Below are positions 11,943 to 23,089 of a stretch of DNA of 64,000 bases, piece by piece. The DNA comes from Lindgomyces ingoldianus (lineage: Eukaryota; Ascomycota; Dothideomycetes; Pleosporales; Lindgomycetaceae). The notes under the pieces were generated by a model, which made no database searches, was not told the DNA's origin, and saw nothing but the letters and a program-made list of their open reading frames with translations. Each line of letters opens with the position of its first letter. Position 1 is the first letter of the stretch. Both the position numbers and the translations under genes were made by a program. The stretch spans positions 248,001 through 312,000 of the forward strand of contig NW_022985196.1 in the NCBI RefSeq assembly GCF_010093535.1, written 5' to 3'.

Positions 11943-12232
11943 TGTAATAATTCTATAAATTGTTTTATCTTAGGTTGCTTAGATTCTATCTAAAGGGTCC
12001 CTATATCAGCTCTAACTATGACTTAACCTAGTCCCCTACAGTTGCCCTTATTCCCTTATGTATTTAGTTGCACCTTGCCCCTATAGCTAGCTTAGTAGTT
12101 TTCTAATATCCTACGTACTAGGCCTATAGGTGTCATTAGTATTCCTAGGTCTCTAAGTCCCTACGCACTCCCATATGCCTCTGAGTGGATTCATACCGCA
12201 TTCGGACCCATTGTCTTGCCTGCGCCGTTACA
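11943..12232 (+). repeat. gypsy-2a 3' LTR
   Basis: 290 bp, preceded by the polypurine tract at about 11929-11942 and followed by the duplication CACAT. Its first part is heavily mutated, while its last 60 bp are almost ancestral (CGGACCCATTG, GCGCCGTTACA). Confidence 0.92.
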
Positions 12233-12237
12233 CACAT

Positions 12238-15200
12238 AGTCTTCTAGGTAGATTTCTAGTCCTAGTTATTATAATTTATTTGTATACTTCTCTATTATTT
12301 CTTTACTAGACTTAGCTTTTATTACTAACTTTTTATATATTTAATGTAAGTCTACTAGCTAATTTATTAACTTTTATAAGTTTATAAGTTAATTTCTGTG
12401 TAATATAAAGTAAAAGTTATATCTAAAATTAGCTTTATATAGTGTTTCTTTTATTATAGCTAATTCTACATTATTAATAGCTAGTTATGCTATTAGAAGC
12501 TATTCTACCTAGTTATTTTAAGTATAGAAGATATACTTCCTTAGGTACTTTTTTACTTCTACATTTATTCTTTTAGTCTAACTATCTGTCTATAGGTAAT
12601 AGGCAGTTAATAGTTTATAAGTTATACTAAAGTGCTACATTACTACTTTTTAGAAACTGCTAGTAAATAGCTTATCTTAGTTTAAAATAATAATTTTAGG
12701 GCATTTATATACTAATATTATATTTTATTTTAATTTATAAATAAATTTTTTAGCAGTTATTATTTTCTTAAAGGGCTAAGTGTATAAGTACTTAGTAGTT
12801 TTATCTAAAGCTACTGTAATTATGTTGCACATTCTATCTATCCCTAGTTTTTTAGATAGGGGTAATTCTATAATAAAATCTATTATAATTATTATTTATA
12901 GTAACTTTAGTGCTTTAATTAGCTAAAGGTACTTATAGGCCTTATGCCTTTATAAGTTATTCTTATTATAGGTGTTACATTCTCTAAGCACCTTTATACA
13001 TAGTTGTTTTACTTTTAGTATTTATTATAGTATAGCAGCCCTTAACTTTTTCTAAAGAGTGCTAATTTTTAGATATCTAAACATTAGAGATTTATAGTAT
13101 TTTTAAATTAAGTTTTTTTATCTTTACTTACTAGCTATAAGTATGTAGAATTCTTTTATAAGTTAAAGCTTATTATAAATCTATTTTTTATTAGTTTTTT
13201 TAAAGAGTGTAAACTTTTTAGTTCTTTTCTTTTTTTTATTAAAGTAGTCTAGTCTTTAGCTAAGGGCGTTAGCCTGCTAGTTCTGTGTTTCTAGGACATG
13301 CTTAATAATGCAGTTAAACTATGCAAGCTTTATTACTTATTTTATGTGCATTAGCAATAGCTTTTTTACTATTAAAAATGTAACTAAATTTGCATAGTTA
13401 GTTATAATATAAAATAGCTTTACTATTTTATATAGTTCTATAGCTTATACTCTTACAGCATTTAATATTACTTTTAATTCTTTGTTAGGTATGCTGTAGC
13501 CTGCTTTAGGTCCTAAGAACTTAGCAGAATAGTACGCAACTAGGTGCTATTTTCTGTCTTCCTGTTTTTAATATAACGCAGCCCTACTAGCTCCTAGGGA
13601 TGCGTCTATGTAGATCTTAGTATCTAATTATAGGTTATACATTCTTAGCACTAGCTTAGCTGTTATAGCTTATTTTAGCACTATAAATGCCTTATTTATT
13701 TATAAGGTCTAAACAAATTTTACTATAGCTCTTTCTTTAGTAGTAGTGTTTATTAATAGTATAGCAATTTTTAAATAATCTCTAATTATTTATCTAATAT
13801 AGCTTAATAGTCCTAGAAATCTTTTTACTTTCTTAACTATTATAAGTTCTAGCTACTTAAGTACCTTTTATATTTTAGCTAGGTTAATTTTTATTTCTTT
13901 TTTATTAATTATAAATCCTAAGTATTTTATTTTAGTAATGTAGAATTTGCATTTAAAGAGCTATAAGTAAAGTCTATACTTTTTAAGCTATTCTAAGACT
14001 TTTTATACCTTCTATATATAGTCTTTAAGGGTATCTTTTAAATAGATAAGGACGTTATCTAAATATACTAAGGTAAAGATATTAAGGTATAAGTTAAAAG
14101 CTATATTAATAATTTACTAGAATATTACTAAGGCATTTATTAAGCTAAACAGCATTACTAGTAATTTATAAAGTCTCTATAAGGTTCTAAATACTATAAG
14201 CTACTTATCTTCTTTTTATATTCTTATCTTATTAAATCTGTCTTGTACGTTAAACTTTATAAAGTACTAAGTTCCTTTTAATTAGTTTATAATATCTTAT
14301 ATAATTAGTAAAGGAAATTAGTTTTAAATTATGTTGTTATTTAAAGTCTTATAGTCTTAGTAGACTTAGATTTTTTTTTCTTTCTTTTTAGTAAAGACTA
14401 TAGCTAAGGCTATAAAGCTGTAACTTTTTTAGATATAGCCTTATACTAGCATTTTATTAATGTATTCTTATAAGGCTTCCTTCTGTACCCTAGTTAAAAG
14501 ATAAAGCCTATGTGTTTTTAGATTATAGTCTTTTATTAAGTTAATAGTGTAATTCTAAAGCTAATATAGTAGTAGTTTTCTAGGGTCTTTTAGTGTTTTA
14601 AACATATCCTTATAGTCTTTATATTTAGGCAGGATGTAGCCTTTTTTTTAGATTTAAATAACACTAATTTATTTTACATTCTTATTTTTCTTAATTTCTT
14701 TATAAGAGACTTTTTTAAGTTCTTTTTTTATTATTTATATTACCTAGGCTTTTAGCTCCTAGTAAAGAAATTTCTAGAGTTTTCTTTTTTTAAAGTAGTA
14801 ACTACTACTTTATTTTACTTATTTATAGACTAAGTATTTATTATTATAGCATACTAACTAAGTTATGTGTGTGTAGTTATTAAAAGTTTTTATAGTTATA
14901 GTTCTCTAATTAATTACAAAATTATGTGTTTATAGCTAGTTATAGCCTAGAATAGCGTTGTACTTACCTTTTAGCTAAAGTATGTTTATAGACCTCTAGT
15001 CTTTTATATTAGAGGTTTTAAGGTCCTTTTTATAAGTTTCTAGGTTAATCTATCCTTTACTATATTTAATTAATAATGCATTAGTAAGGGTTACCTTAAA
15101 TAAGTTTTTTTTTATGTTAAATAGTATACTTTGTTTATCTACTTAATCCTTATTTATTATAGTAAAAGTGCATCTGCTGTCTATAAAAGCTAGCCTAGGC

Positions 15201-17400
15201 TATCCTTTATATGTAAAGGTAGTTGTTAGGCTGTGTTCTACCTCTTATTTTACTATAATTACTGCTAATATATTATGTTTAACTTCTTTATTTAAAAAAA
15301 AATAAAGATTAATATCTTATAAGTTATTATTAAACTTATTTTTTTTTATTTTATAAATTTAATGTTTTTAATTGTAGTAGTTAGCTGCTTTACATTTATA
15401 ATTTTTAACTAAGTAATGTAATGTTAGGTAGTCTTCTTTTCTTACTACTTTTTACTAAAAGTAGTAGAACCTGCAGTTGTTTTATTTTTTACACACTACT
15501 TACCTCTTCTGCTTATATAAAAGGGCAGTTTAGCAGGTGTAGCAGTTTATAGTTTTACAGGCTAAAGCTGTTTCTTACTATAGGCAACTGTTATAGTTCT
15601 TTTTTTATGTAAGCTACTAGCCTATTCTATACTTATTATTCTAATGCTTAATGCAATACTGTTATGTGCATTAGTACTAAAAGTATAGATAATTATTAGG
15701 TCTATGTAACATGTTAAGGGGGCTTTTTTAAGTCTACTAAGAGTATTCCTGTGTTTGTACTATCTAAACAAGGTGTTCTTTTTATTAGTAATTATTAGTG
15801 CTATAAGTTTTATTTTTACAAAGTGCACACTAACTATAGCTTTATTATATTACTAAAGCCTTCTTGCTAATTATAAGGCTTAGAAGCAGTGTTTTAGGCT
15901 TTCTAAGTGCTAGCTTTAGGACTTTAAACCTAGCAGGTCTACCTAGTCCTTTTAGTTTTTAGTTTTTAATCTTAATAAAAAACTACTATTATTTTTATTT
16001 ATTTATAATATTATACTTAACTTTAGCTATTTATTATATAATGTTAAATATAAGGTAGTTATTACTAATATTTATCTAGTAAAGTAGAACTATGTAATAA
16101 CTTAGGTAATTATGTTATAAACTACACTTCTAGCACTTACATCTTTAAAACTATTAAAAAAGCTCTTTTGCTAAAGTACTAGGGGTCTAGTCTTAAAAAG
16201 GGAACTACTTTTCTCCTTTTTAAACATTTATAATATATCCTTAAATTTAAGTTTTTTTTTTATATCTTTTAAAAATTATAAGGTCTTGTAATACTATATT
16301 AAGGCTACTAAAGTTTTAAATAACTACTTTCTAGTACACTTTAAAATAGTTGTTTAAAAATAGTTACTTCTGTATTACTAGTAAAGTTTATTATTTAGTC
16401 TTTTTAATATTTTCTTGTCTATAAGGCTATATTTAGTAGTAATAGCTTTTATTATTATAGTAGTATTTTTATTCTCTCTCTTCTAAAAGTTTAGGCAGTT
16501 TTAGTAGAAATGTCCTACTTTTTTATAGTTTAGGCAGGCCTTGTCCTCTAGCTACTTTTATTGTTCCTTTATTAAAGGCAGCCTATTATGTCCTAAAACT
16601 TAGCTTTTCTTAGAGAAAAGGCTTTATATGTGCTTTACATAACTAAGGTTTATTAGTTCTTTATTATATTATAAAAGCTTCTTTTTCTTAAGAATAAACT
16701 TTAGTCTTTAAAAAGTTTCTTTTTATTTCTTTTTTTTTTTACACTTTTTATAATAGTTGTTATAAGTTGTTACTTACATAATAAAGTTTTTAAAAGTAGT
16801 TAGTTTTTTACTATGTATAAATTTATTTTTTACTATTTTACTTAACTTGTTATAAAACATGCAGCAGAGAGCCTTCTAGTCTGTCTATCTACAGATAGCT
16901 AGCTGTTCTCTAAAGCGTGCTGCATAGTTCTAGACTAAGTTTATTTCTTATTTTATAGTGTCTAGTTTATTAGCTATAATCTTTTTTTTATTAAAAGTTT
17001 TATAAATAGCTGTTAAGGCTTTTTTAAAGTTTTTAATATTACTAAATATTTTTTTTATTTTAAAAGTAAGTGCTTTACTATTTACTTTAAAGTTTATTTA
17101 ATTATTTACATAGAGTTAGAACTAAATTATAGGGGGGCCTTTTAAGTATAGTTTTATCTAGAATATTATTTCTATGTTAGTTTAAAATGCTTCTTTATTA
17201 TATTACATATAAAAGTAGCATCTTGTAAAGAATAGTTAAAGGTCCTTTAGTAATCTTTTAAAAAGCTTTAAAAAGGCTAGTTTTAAAGCTTTTTTAGCTA
17301 TAATACTTATTTTTTTAGTTAAAATGTTTTAGATTTTTACTAACTTTACTTATAGTTTATGTATTTAATAGGCTTAATTAGTAGCTTTCTAAGAGCTTAA
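12238..17400 (-). pseudogene. gypsy-1 gag-pol remnant
   Basis: Read on the minus strand. A decayed zinc knuckle ACLNYKKVGHFY.NC is at about 16500-16555 (second Cys now Tyr). Reverse transcriptase with YLDNVLIYLKDTLKDY is at about 14030-14090, where the family has YLDD. Integrase-like sequence (around VALDKTTKYLYT) is at about 12640-12850. The rest of the 3' part was displaced to 3950-5030 by insertion of gypsy-2a. No frame longer than 60 codons survives. Confidence 0.7.
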
Positions 17401-17658
17401 AAGTTTAAAAAAGTTTTATAATTTTATTACTTTTTAGTAGAGGTTAGTAATTTTTTTTTTAAGTTTTAAAAGCTTACTAACTTTATTACTAATCTACTAA
17501 AGTTCTTTAATATTATTCTAGATTAAATTAATTTGTTTTACTAAAATAGCTTTACTTTAGGTAGGAACTTCTATAGATCCTAATAGCACAGCATAGGCTA
17601 TGTTAGAATCTAAGTTGTGTTAAAAAGTTGCTATACTTTTTAAAAAGGTAGTATTTAA

Positions 17659-18254
17659 TGTTATAATTCTTACTTTAGAAAGCACTTAGGTCTTATAGTA
17701 TTCCTAGAGGGGAAGTAGGACAGGTAGTAAGGGCTAATCTAGTAGGGTGTACAGTCCTATGTACAGGCTATTAGGCTAATAAAGGGCAATATAGAGTAAC
17801 TAGATTATAGTTTACCCTTAATGCAGCAGTAGAGAGGCTAGGTTAAACAGTCCTAACAGACAAAGTTAGAGGTATATATAGTATAAGATATACAAATAGT
17901 ATTGCAGCTCTTTAAAAAGCTAAATGCTACTTAGTCTATGTAAAGAATAAACTAAATGTTAAACACACTTTTTAAAGGTTATTTAATATAAGAACTATAT
18001 ACATGTGCTAGAGTTGCTAAGGGGAGCTAGCAGGAGTTTAGGGGAGCCTGCTAAGAGGGGCTTCTATAAGCTTCTTCTAGCTCCTAGGACTCGCAGCCTG
18101 TTTCCCTTATTAGACAACGCATTCTTCTGTAATTTTAGGCAGCTGTGCTGCCTCCGTGTCCTCCAATTAGTCTGTAAGCGAGCCTTGTTCCAACCCGGCT
18201 AGATTGTGGAGCACTGCTGGTGGAGTTACGCTGGTCTAACCGTAGACCGTAACA
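17659..18254 (-). repeat. gypsy-1 LTR (right copy; functional 5' LTR)
   Basis: 596 bp, flanked on the right by ACTTA. Its left, inner end is AT-shifted, whereas its last 190 bp (about 18065-18254) are nearly unmutated, so a 65-codon chance frame stays open there. Confidence 0.92.
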
Positions 18255-18259
18255 ACTTA

Positions 18260-18560
18260 TTAGAGAACTTAACAGTCCTTCTTTTCTAGTTAAAGTAGCA
18301 GTACATCCTAGTAAATTAACACCTAATTTAGGTGTACTTCTTTAGCAGTTTTAGTCTCTTATTGCAACAGTAGTTTGTTAACCCTTGTTTCTTAAGAGCT
18401 TAGTACACAGTACGCTTAGATAGTAGGTGTGCACAGTCTATAAGGTAAGCTTCCTCTATGAGGCGATTATACTAGATTTTCAGGGTCTTTTAAACCTAGC
18501 AAAAAAGGAGGCAACTCTTATAAATATTAATCGCATGTGGCCAGCTAGATCTTAGTAGTA
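18260..18560 (-). pseudogene. Tc1/mariner transposase, N-terminal part (decayed)
   Basis: The minus-strand translation gives SKRTVY.ALKKQGLTNY followed by KRLKLLKKYT, the paired-type helix-turn-helix end of Tc1 transposases (family pattern T-V-x-R-x-L-K-x-x-G-L). It joins the C-terminal part at 2740-3353 across the gypsy insertion. Confidence 0.7.
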
Positions 18561-19123
18561 AATAAGTGGTGTGGTGAGTTTTCTATCTGTAAATTATGTT
18601 GTGCACGCATCTACGCAACACGCTATACTCCTCTATTATTTCTTAATAAGTACATCCTGCCTTATACTTTAAAATAATACTAGCCCTTGCTAATTTACCC
18701 CCTTGTCCGCGATTTCTGCTTATTTCCTAGCTAAAAGAACAGCGTGGCATGGTTGTGGGGTAGTGGTTTGGGGAGGGGTTGGATGCGCGACGCGATGTTT
18801 TGGTGTTCGCGCACGGTTCATGTACACAGACTTTTGTCCTAGAACTGTACTAAGTTCGGCCGGTTGTCTCTTAGGTAAAGGCTACTCCCAGCAGCGAAAT
18901 TAGCAGTACCGAAGACATCAAGATCAAGGGAGTAGCAGCAGCACGAGGGAGGGGAAGCAAACCTAAATTTAAGTGTGCAGGTGCAGATGCGGATGCGGGG
19001 ACTGGTTCGGGCAGAGCTGATAGGCAAAATACCTCTAACACTCCTCCCCCTCCCCCTGAAGATCCACACCCTCACTCCAACCCCACAAGATTGCACCGTG
19101 GACATGGGAAATGCGCCGGAAGC

Positions 19124-19173
19124 GACCGAGGCCGAGGCCGAGGGAGAGGGAAAGGGAAAGGGAAAGGGAAAGG
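19124..19173 (+). repeat. Purine microsatellite, GCCGAG then GGGAAA units
   Basis: About three GAGGCC-type units pass into about five GGGAAA-type hexamers. The short open frames here (repeated Glu-Gly/Lys-Gly, or Pro-Phe in antisense) are products of the repeat. Confidence 0.85.
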
Positions 19174-19640
19174 TGATAGCGAAAATGAACACCAGAACCA
19201 TCCTCCAGATTAAATGCTACGATGATTCAGTATGCGAATGCGGGTTCTCTAGGGATACCAGAGACCTCAGATAGCGATTGTAGTGTGTTAGGGGTCAGAA
19301 AGGGTGGGAGCGGGCTGGATAGGGTGGTAGAATGAGGTAGGGATTTTGCATAGAAACCTGCACCCTTATACTAATACACGGAATTCCAGCAAGCGGTTTA
19401 ACTGACAATTTGCGCACTAATAATTTTCCCTATAGTATGAGAATATGCTGTAGCATGTGCAGCTGCTTTGAAGTGTCATTCTTTTGATTAAGAGTAGTGC
19501 AGCTCAAGCCTAACTATCACTGTCACCTGGTGTGGTATCTATGAACAGCAGTGAACGCCATTCCATGAACTACGCCACCCAGTATTCAACTGCCCAGGAA
19601 ATTGGAATGTTAGAAGCACTAGATGCGAGAGCTGGTAGGT

Positions 19641-19748
19641 TTAAGCATCCTCGGCAATCGCGATCTTACTCTTCTTGGGAGAATCATCACAGTCTGAATC
19701 ATCTGCCTTGCGCTTAGTGTTCCTGTTACGGGTGTCCTTGCTTGACAT
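19641..19748 (-). CDS. Possible 35-residue basic/acidic peptide
   Basis: ATG at 19748 to TAA at 19641. The peptide begins MSSKDTRNRNTKRKADDSD and ends KKSKIAIAEDA. Two lysine/arginine clusters around an acidic centre resemble a bipartite nuclear localisation signal. It could be a small protein, one exon of a longer gene, or chance; no flanking exon or family was recognised. Confidence 0.2.
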   Translation of the reverse strand: MSSKDTRNRNTKRKADDSDCDDSPKKSKIAIAEDA

Positions 19749-20235
19749 GGTGCTTGCCCCTGTACTAATATGAGGTGGGGAGATTTGCTGGGTACTTCAA
19801 GCCACGTTCGGTCTTTCTCCTCGACGAACCCGTATTCAGACTGTCAACACCTTCATCGATTAATTAGAATTTTCCGATGCACCTCCATGGCCATACCCGG
19901 GGCCGAATCACTCGTACCGAAGATCATTAAGATAAGCGAGAGCTTCAGCACTCGGGTGGAGGCAGTTGCACTAGATGTGTTGTATACGACCTTAATACAT
20001 AAAACAAGCTCACTCCAATCCTCCTATTTCTGCTTTCCTCCACTACACCAGCACTTCCCAGCGATATTCCCAGGAAGTAACACAGGGTATGGCTCTTATC
20101 CCTGACGATCATCGGTAGCTCTGGCACCTGATGTTAGATTAGCCCGAAGAACCTAGAAAGGGTTGGCCATAAGAGAGTAAAACTCATTTCAGTGACCTGC
20201 GAGCATACCAGATACTCCTATTACGACTATTCCCT

Positions 20236-21807
20236 TTATTTACGCCTCCCCTGTTTAGCAATCAAACTGCGACTCTCCCCACAGAGCCAGATATGCGGTC
20301 CCGCCTCACCATCTTCCAGCCCCTCTTCGTTGATGGCATGCTCGATCTGCCTCGCTCTCGTACGGTTCGAGCTCAACGTCGTGAGACCTTCAGCCCAGCC
20401 GTAGAAGAATATCGCCTGGTTCAGCGGACTGAGCTCTTTTCCGATTTTTTGGGCGACTTTCGGGAGTCGGGGTGTCAGAGCTGGGAGATTGGATGGCACA
20501 ACTTTGATGGGGAGCTGGAGCATTTTGGGGACGGGGTGGTCGGATATTAAAGCCCAGCCTTGAAGTAATGAAGCAGGTGATGAAGAGACACGGTCGTTTT
20601 GAGCGAGGAGAAGGTTCGCTCGGGTTTTCTCGGTGTCAGTTGCGAGCGTGTCGACGATGAGATTCATTTGGTCGGCGGCTTCTTGTGTACAGACCATAGG
20701 GTGCGAACCGATTGCGGGGTAAAGATGGGTTGGCAGGAGTTTCTCTGCTGCTTCTTCTTTGATCTGGGCCCGGACTTCGGTAGGGTACCAGTCTAGGACT
20801 GGACATTCGGAATGCGAGATATCGGATATGAGGGCGAGGAGGATTGTGCAGTCGATATTGAGGACCTGAGAGAGAATACGCGAGCGGTCGACGAGTAGGT
20901 TTGGCAGGACAGTGGATAGTAATGGGGGCGCGGAGAGTTCGTTCGCGCACTCCACGATTGCGCCCGTGGCCCTGATTTTGTCGAGCACGGTGTCGACTTC
21001 TTTTAGTTTTCTAGACGATATCCTCGTCAACACAAACCGTACTTTTGGTGGACGTCCACATATCGGATTCGCGCGCGCTGCTCGAGCGAGTTCGCGAGCA
21101 CTCTTGACTATGTCGACTTGATCCTCGTCATCACCGTCTTCCCAGCTACTCGCCGGCGCATCGGGCATATCTTCATCGTCATCGTCTGAGTCATTCTGCC
21201 AACCCAGCTTCGCGAGATCGAAGAGGAGCCGCTTCTCAGAGATAGTCGACACGCGAATCCACTCCATCCCATCCCCCGCAACAATATCTACCAACGCCGC
21301 ATTCTTTCCTTTCACCTGACTTCCTTTTCCCAGACTTAGACCCGTGTACGCAGCGCCATGGTCCTCCTGTCGGCGATTCCAAAAGAAGTATTTCCGGAAA
21401 CTAAGCAACCCCAACGAGCGTTTCGCGGCATCCCAGAGGGCTTCATAATACACCAAGTTTGAGGACACGATGTAATGCTGAGCCTTTTCTTCTGGTAGTT
21501 TTGCGTCAACGAGTTTGGTGAGGAATGAGAGCTCATTTTTGAAGTCGTTGCGCAGACTGCGGTATTCGACGGGGTTGTGATTTTTGGCGAGTTTTTGGTT
21601 AGCGTCGACGGCGGTTATGTAGGTTTGGACTTCTGAGTAGAGGGTTTTGCAGCGTTGGATGAGGTTGGTAATTGTGGCTTTTAGCTCTGTGGATCGGGTC
21701 TCTGAATCTTGGTCTAATGCGAGCAGTGGGGATTCGACATCGGCTGGGATATTGTTCTCCGGGTTGAGGTGAAGGTCGTGCAGACCGGAAGCTAGAGAAT
21801 TCGCCAT
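20236..21807 (-). CDS. DUF1308 / UPF0415 (C7orf25-like) protein
   Basis: A single 523-residue frame with an ATG start at 21807. The N-terminal half is helical and carries conserved pieces around YRSLRNDFKNELSFL and YYEALWDAAKR. An acidic linker of Asp/Glu residues follows at about 206-232. The C-terminal half holds PPKVRFVLTRISSRKLKEVD, VECANELSAPP and LNIDCTILLALISD, then a final block with FFYGWAEGLTTLSSNRTRA. This layout matches the eukaryotic DUF1308/UPF0415 family (human C7orf25), whose molecular role is not established to my knowledge. No signal peptide or membrane segment. It is divergent from the SRP21 gene over 396 bp. The frame is intact and its codon use matches the neighbours, so I expect a functional gene. 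Confidence 0.85.
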   Translation of the reverse strand: MANSLASGLHDLHLNPENNIPADVESPLLALDQDSETRSTELKATITNLIQRCKTLYSEVQTYITAVDANQKLAKNHNPVEYRSLRNDFKNELSFLTKLVDAKLPEEKAQHYIVSSNLVYYEALWDAAKRSLGLLSFRKYFFWNRRQEDHGAAYTGLSLGKGSQVKGKNAALVDIVAGDGMEWIRVSTISEKRLLFDLAKLGWQNDSDDDDEDMPDAPASSWEDGDDEDQVDIVKSARELARAARANPICGRPPKVRFVLTRISSRKLKEVDTVLDKIRATGAIVECANELSAPPLLSTVLPNLLVDRSRILSQVLNIDCTILLALISDISHSECPVLDWYPTEVRAQIKEEAAEKLLPTHLYPAIGSHPMVCTQEAADQMNLIVDTLATDTEKTRANLLLAQNDRVSSSPASLLQGWALISDHPVPKMLQLPIKVVPSNLPALTPRLPKVAQKIGKELSPLNQAIFFYGWAEGLTTLSSNRTRARQIEHAINEEGLEDGEAGPHIWLCGESRSLIAKQGRRK

Positions 21808-22203
21808 ATTGATGTTCGAGGTATTATAAAATCAGATTCTGCATGAAATCGTGCAGAGGGGGCGCTTTTAGTGAGCTTCTCCATATAAATGCGGTTGTTT
21901 GAGTCAGGGACTTTGGAAACTTCGACGCGGTTCTTCAAGTTTTTACTTTTGCCTTTATTGCCTAAAAATGCGAATTTCCTTCTCCAGAGCCCCGCACTGG
22001 GATATCCTGCCGGTATTTCTCATTTGATAGTTCCCAGACAACTGTAGAAAGGAAAGGGCACGTCGCCGTGAGGCCTTGAAGTCTGAAAACTCGGCCCGAC
22101 GATTTTCCGGACCCCGCGAAAAGTTACCTCCCGCTTTGGCACCCACGGGCCTTCATCGTCAATTCCGTTATACCCTACACCCACAGATCCACTACAATTC
22201 AGG
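21808..22203. promoter_or_regulatory. Shared upstream region of DUF1308 and SRP21 genes
   Basis: 396 bp between two divergent start codons, so both promoters must lie here. No strong known motif was recognised. Confidence 0.45.
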
Positions 22204-22788
22204 ATGCCGCTCTTCAAAACAAGTGCAGAATGGTACGAGCAATCGTCCCTCCTCCTTAAAGCGCGCCCAACAACCGTACGTCCTCCCCGCCAACCGCCTA
22301 CCAACCCCTTCCCCTTCACTAACACCTTAACCCCCCAGGCACGCATAACATCAAAATACACCGTCCTCAAACCAACCGCCTCCAAGATTTCTAAACGCCA
22401 AAAGTACCTCTCTAAACACCCGAAACCCAAAATATCGTCCACGGGCTCACCCCCGCCGTCAACTTCCGCCGCTGTACAAGACCCCACAGAACCTGTCGTA
22501 ACCTTCAAGCTCAAAACGTATGATCCGGTGTCGGGAGCATGTTTGCAGTATCAGACAGCTAAGGCGGCAGAGGTGGGGAGGTTAGTGGGAAGTTTGGGAC
22601 GGTTGGGAAGATGTATGGCGGCTTTGCCGGAGGTGGTGGAGGAGACGAGTGTAGCTGCGGCTGTGGACGCGGGGGCGGGAGTAGGGGTCGCGGCACCGAT
22701 GGTGGAGAAGGATGTGAAATTAGTGGCGCCAGTAGTGGAACAGAAAGCCGGTGGTGGTGGGAAGAAGAAGAAGAAAGGGAAGAAATGA
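22204..22788 (+). CDS. srp21: Signal recognition particle subunit SRP9/SRP21
   Basis: Coding exons are 22204-22275 and 22339-22788, giving 173 residues. The N-terminus TSAEWYEQSSLLLKARPTT joined to ARITSKYTV is the hallmark of the SRP9-21 domain, which continues to about residue 95 (VTFKLKTYDPVSG...LQYQTAKAAEVGRLVGSLGRL). The tail is alanine/valine-rich and ends in a lysine-rich stretch (GGGGKKKKKGKK), as in other fungal SRP21 proteins. The protein binds the Alu part of SRP RNA and helps elongation arrest and ER targeting in the cytosol. The intron (22276-22338, 63 bp) has GTACGT, CTAAC and CAG. Because its length is divisible by three and it lacks stops, an unspliced reading would add 21 residues in the middle of the conserved block. 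ATG chosen at 22204. Confidence 0.85.
   Translation: MPLFKTSAEWYEQSSLLLKARPTTVRPPRQPPTNPFPFTNTLTPQARITSKYTVLKPTASKISKRQKYLSKHPKPKISSTGSPPPSTSAAVQDPTEPVVTFKLKTYDPVSGACLQYQTAKAAEVGRLVGSLGRLGRCMAALPEVVEETSVAAAVDAGAGVGVAAPMVEKDVKLVAPVVEQKAGGGGKKKKKGKK
22276..22338 (+). other. In-frame 63 bp intron of SRP21
   Basis: Donor GTACGT, branch site CACTAAC 14 bases before the acceptor CAG. Removal restores the contiguous ARPTT-ARITSKY core of the SRP9-21 domain. Confidence 0.85.
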
Positions 22789-23089
22789 GCGCTTCTGTGA
22801 GACAAGAAGAAAGCAATGGAAAAAGGACAAGAGACGCCGACTTTGCCTGGGAAAACCAGGGAGACGATATCGGTGTAATTGGCATGCTATTGAAGGAGGC
22901 TGAGCACGGTGTTACCGTCGCAGCAACGATTGTCACGATTTACGACAGCATATCCGTGGCGACATACTTGACATGACAATAGTGTAGGTTTACAATCTAC
23001 AAACCCATCAATCCGACCACCAGGCTAGAATCTCATCATACATACCCTTCTCCATCCACGCCTAGCATCAATGTGTGTATCCGTGGCGT

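Larger units (their letters stand above)
5036..12232 (+). mobile_element. Ty3/gypsy chromovirus 'gypsy-2a' (plus strand)
   Basis: Direct repeats of exactly 290 bp (5036-5325, 11943-12232) start TGTAA; the 3' copy ends GTTACA and the 5' copy GTTATA. The 5-bp duplication CACAT is perfect (5031-5035, 12233-12237). A purine run of A and about nine G residues ending in TAG precedes the 3' LTR. A primer-binding site candidate follows the 5' LTR at once (5328-5340). In plus orientation the order is gag zinc knuckle, protease/RT, RNase H, integrase and a chromodomain-like tail, the Ty3/gypsy order. It lies inside gypsy-1 in the opposite orientation. Total 7.2 kb, all frames destroyed. Confidence 0.92.
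3354..18254 (-). mobile_element. Ty3/gypsy LTR retrotransposon 'gypsy-1' (minus strand)
   Basis: Two direct repeats of exactly 596 bp (3354-3949 and 17659-18254) begin TGTTA and end TAACA. They are flanked by a perfect 5-bp duplication ACTTA (3349-3353 and 18255-18259). Coding remnants run on the minus strand, so 17659-18254 is the functional 5' LTR. A gag zinc knuckle lies at about 16500-16555, a reverse transcriptase at about 14040-14090 (YLDNVLIY, from YLDD) and an integrase at about 12640-12850. The element is itself interrupted by gypsy-2a (5036-12232). Own length is about 7.7 kb. No frame survives. Confidence 0.9.
2614..18847 (-). mobile_element. Tc1/mariner transposon, split by a 14.9 kb nested insertion
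   Basis: The ends are CAGT...ACTG flanked by TA at 2612-2613 and 18848-18849. The left end and the reverse complement of the right end share a near-identical block GACAAAAGTCTGTGTACAT (2622-2640 on the left, just inside 18847 on the right). Removing the gypsy insertion (3354-18254 plus one copy of its ACTTA duplication) leaves about 1.33 kb, the usual Tc1/mariner size. The transposase lies on the minus strand. Its N-terminal third is at 18260-18560 and its catalytic C-terminal part is at 2740-3353. It carries many TAG/TAA codons and is dead. Confidence 0.85.
18848..20235. other. Intergenic region at the left edge of the gene island
   Basis: Base composition returns to normal. Apart from the microsatellite at 19124-19173 and a doubtful small frame at 19641-19748, the open frames are short and lack motifs. 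No tRNA or transposon ends seen. Confidence 0.5.

Noticed and set aside
17640..17660. Self-priming site for gypsy-1 like that of gypsy-2
   Set aside because: Only a weak, mismatched resemblance between the sequence next to the LTR and an LTR segment; not enough to claim.
3354..18254. Starship-type giant mobile element
   Set aside because: No DUF3435 tyrosine recombinase or cargo genes; size is explained by nested LTR and Tc1 elements with their own target duplications.
18975..19274. 99-codon frame and its 120-codon antisense over the purine repeat
   Set aside because: The open frames are created by the GGGAAA microsatellite; the rest is composition-driven.
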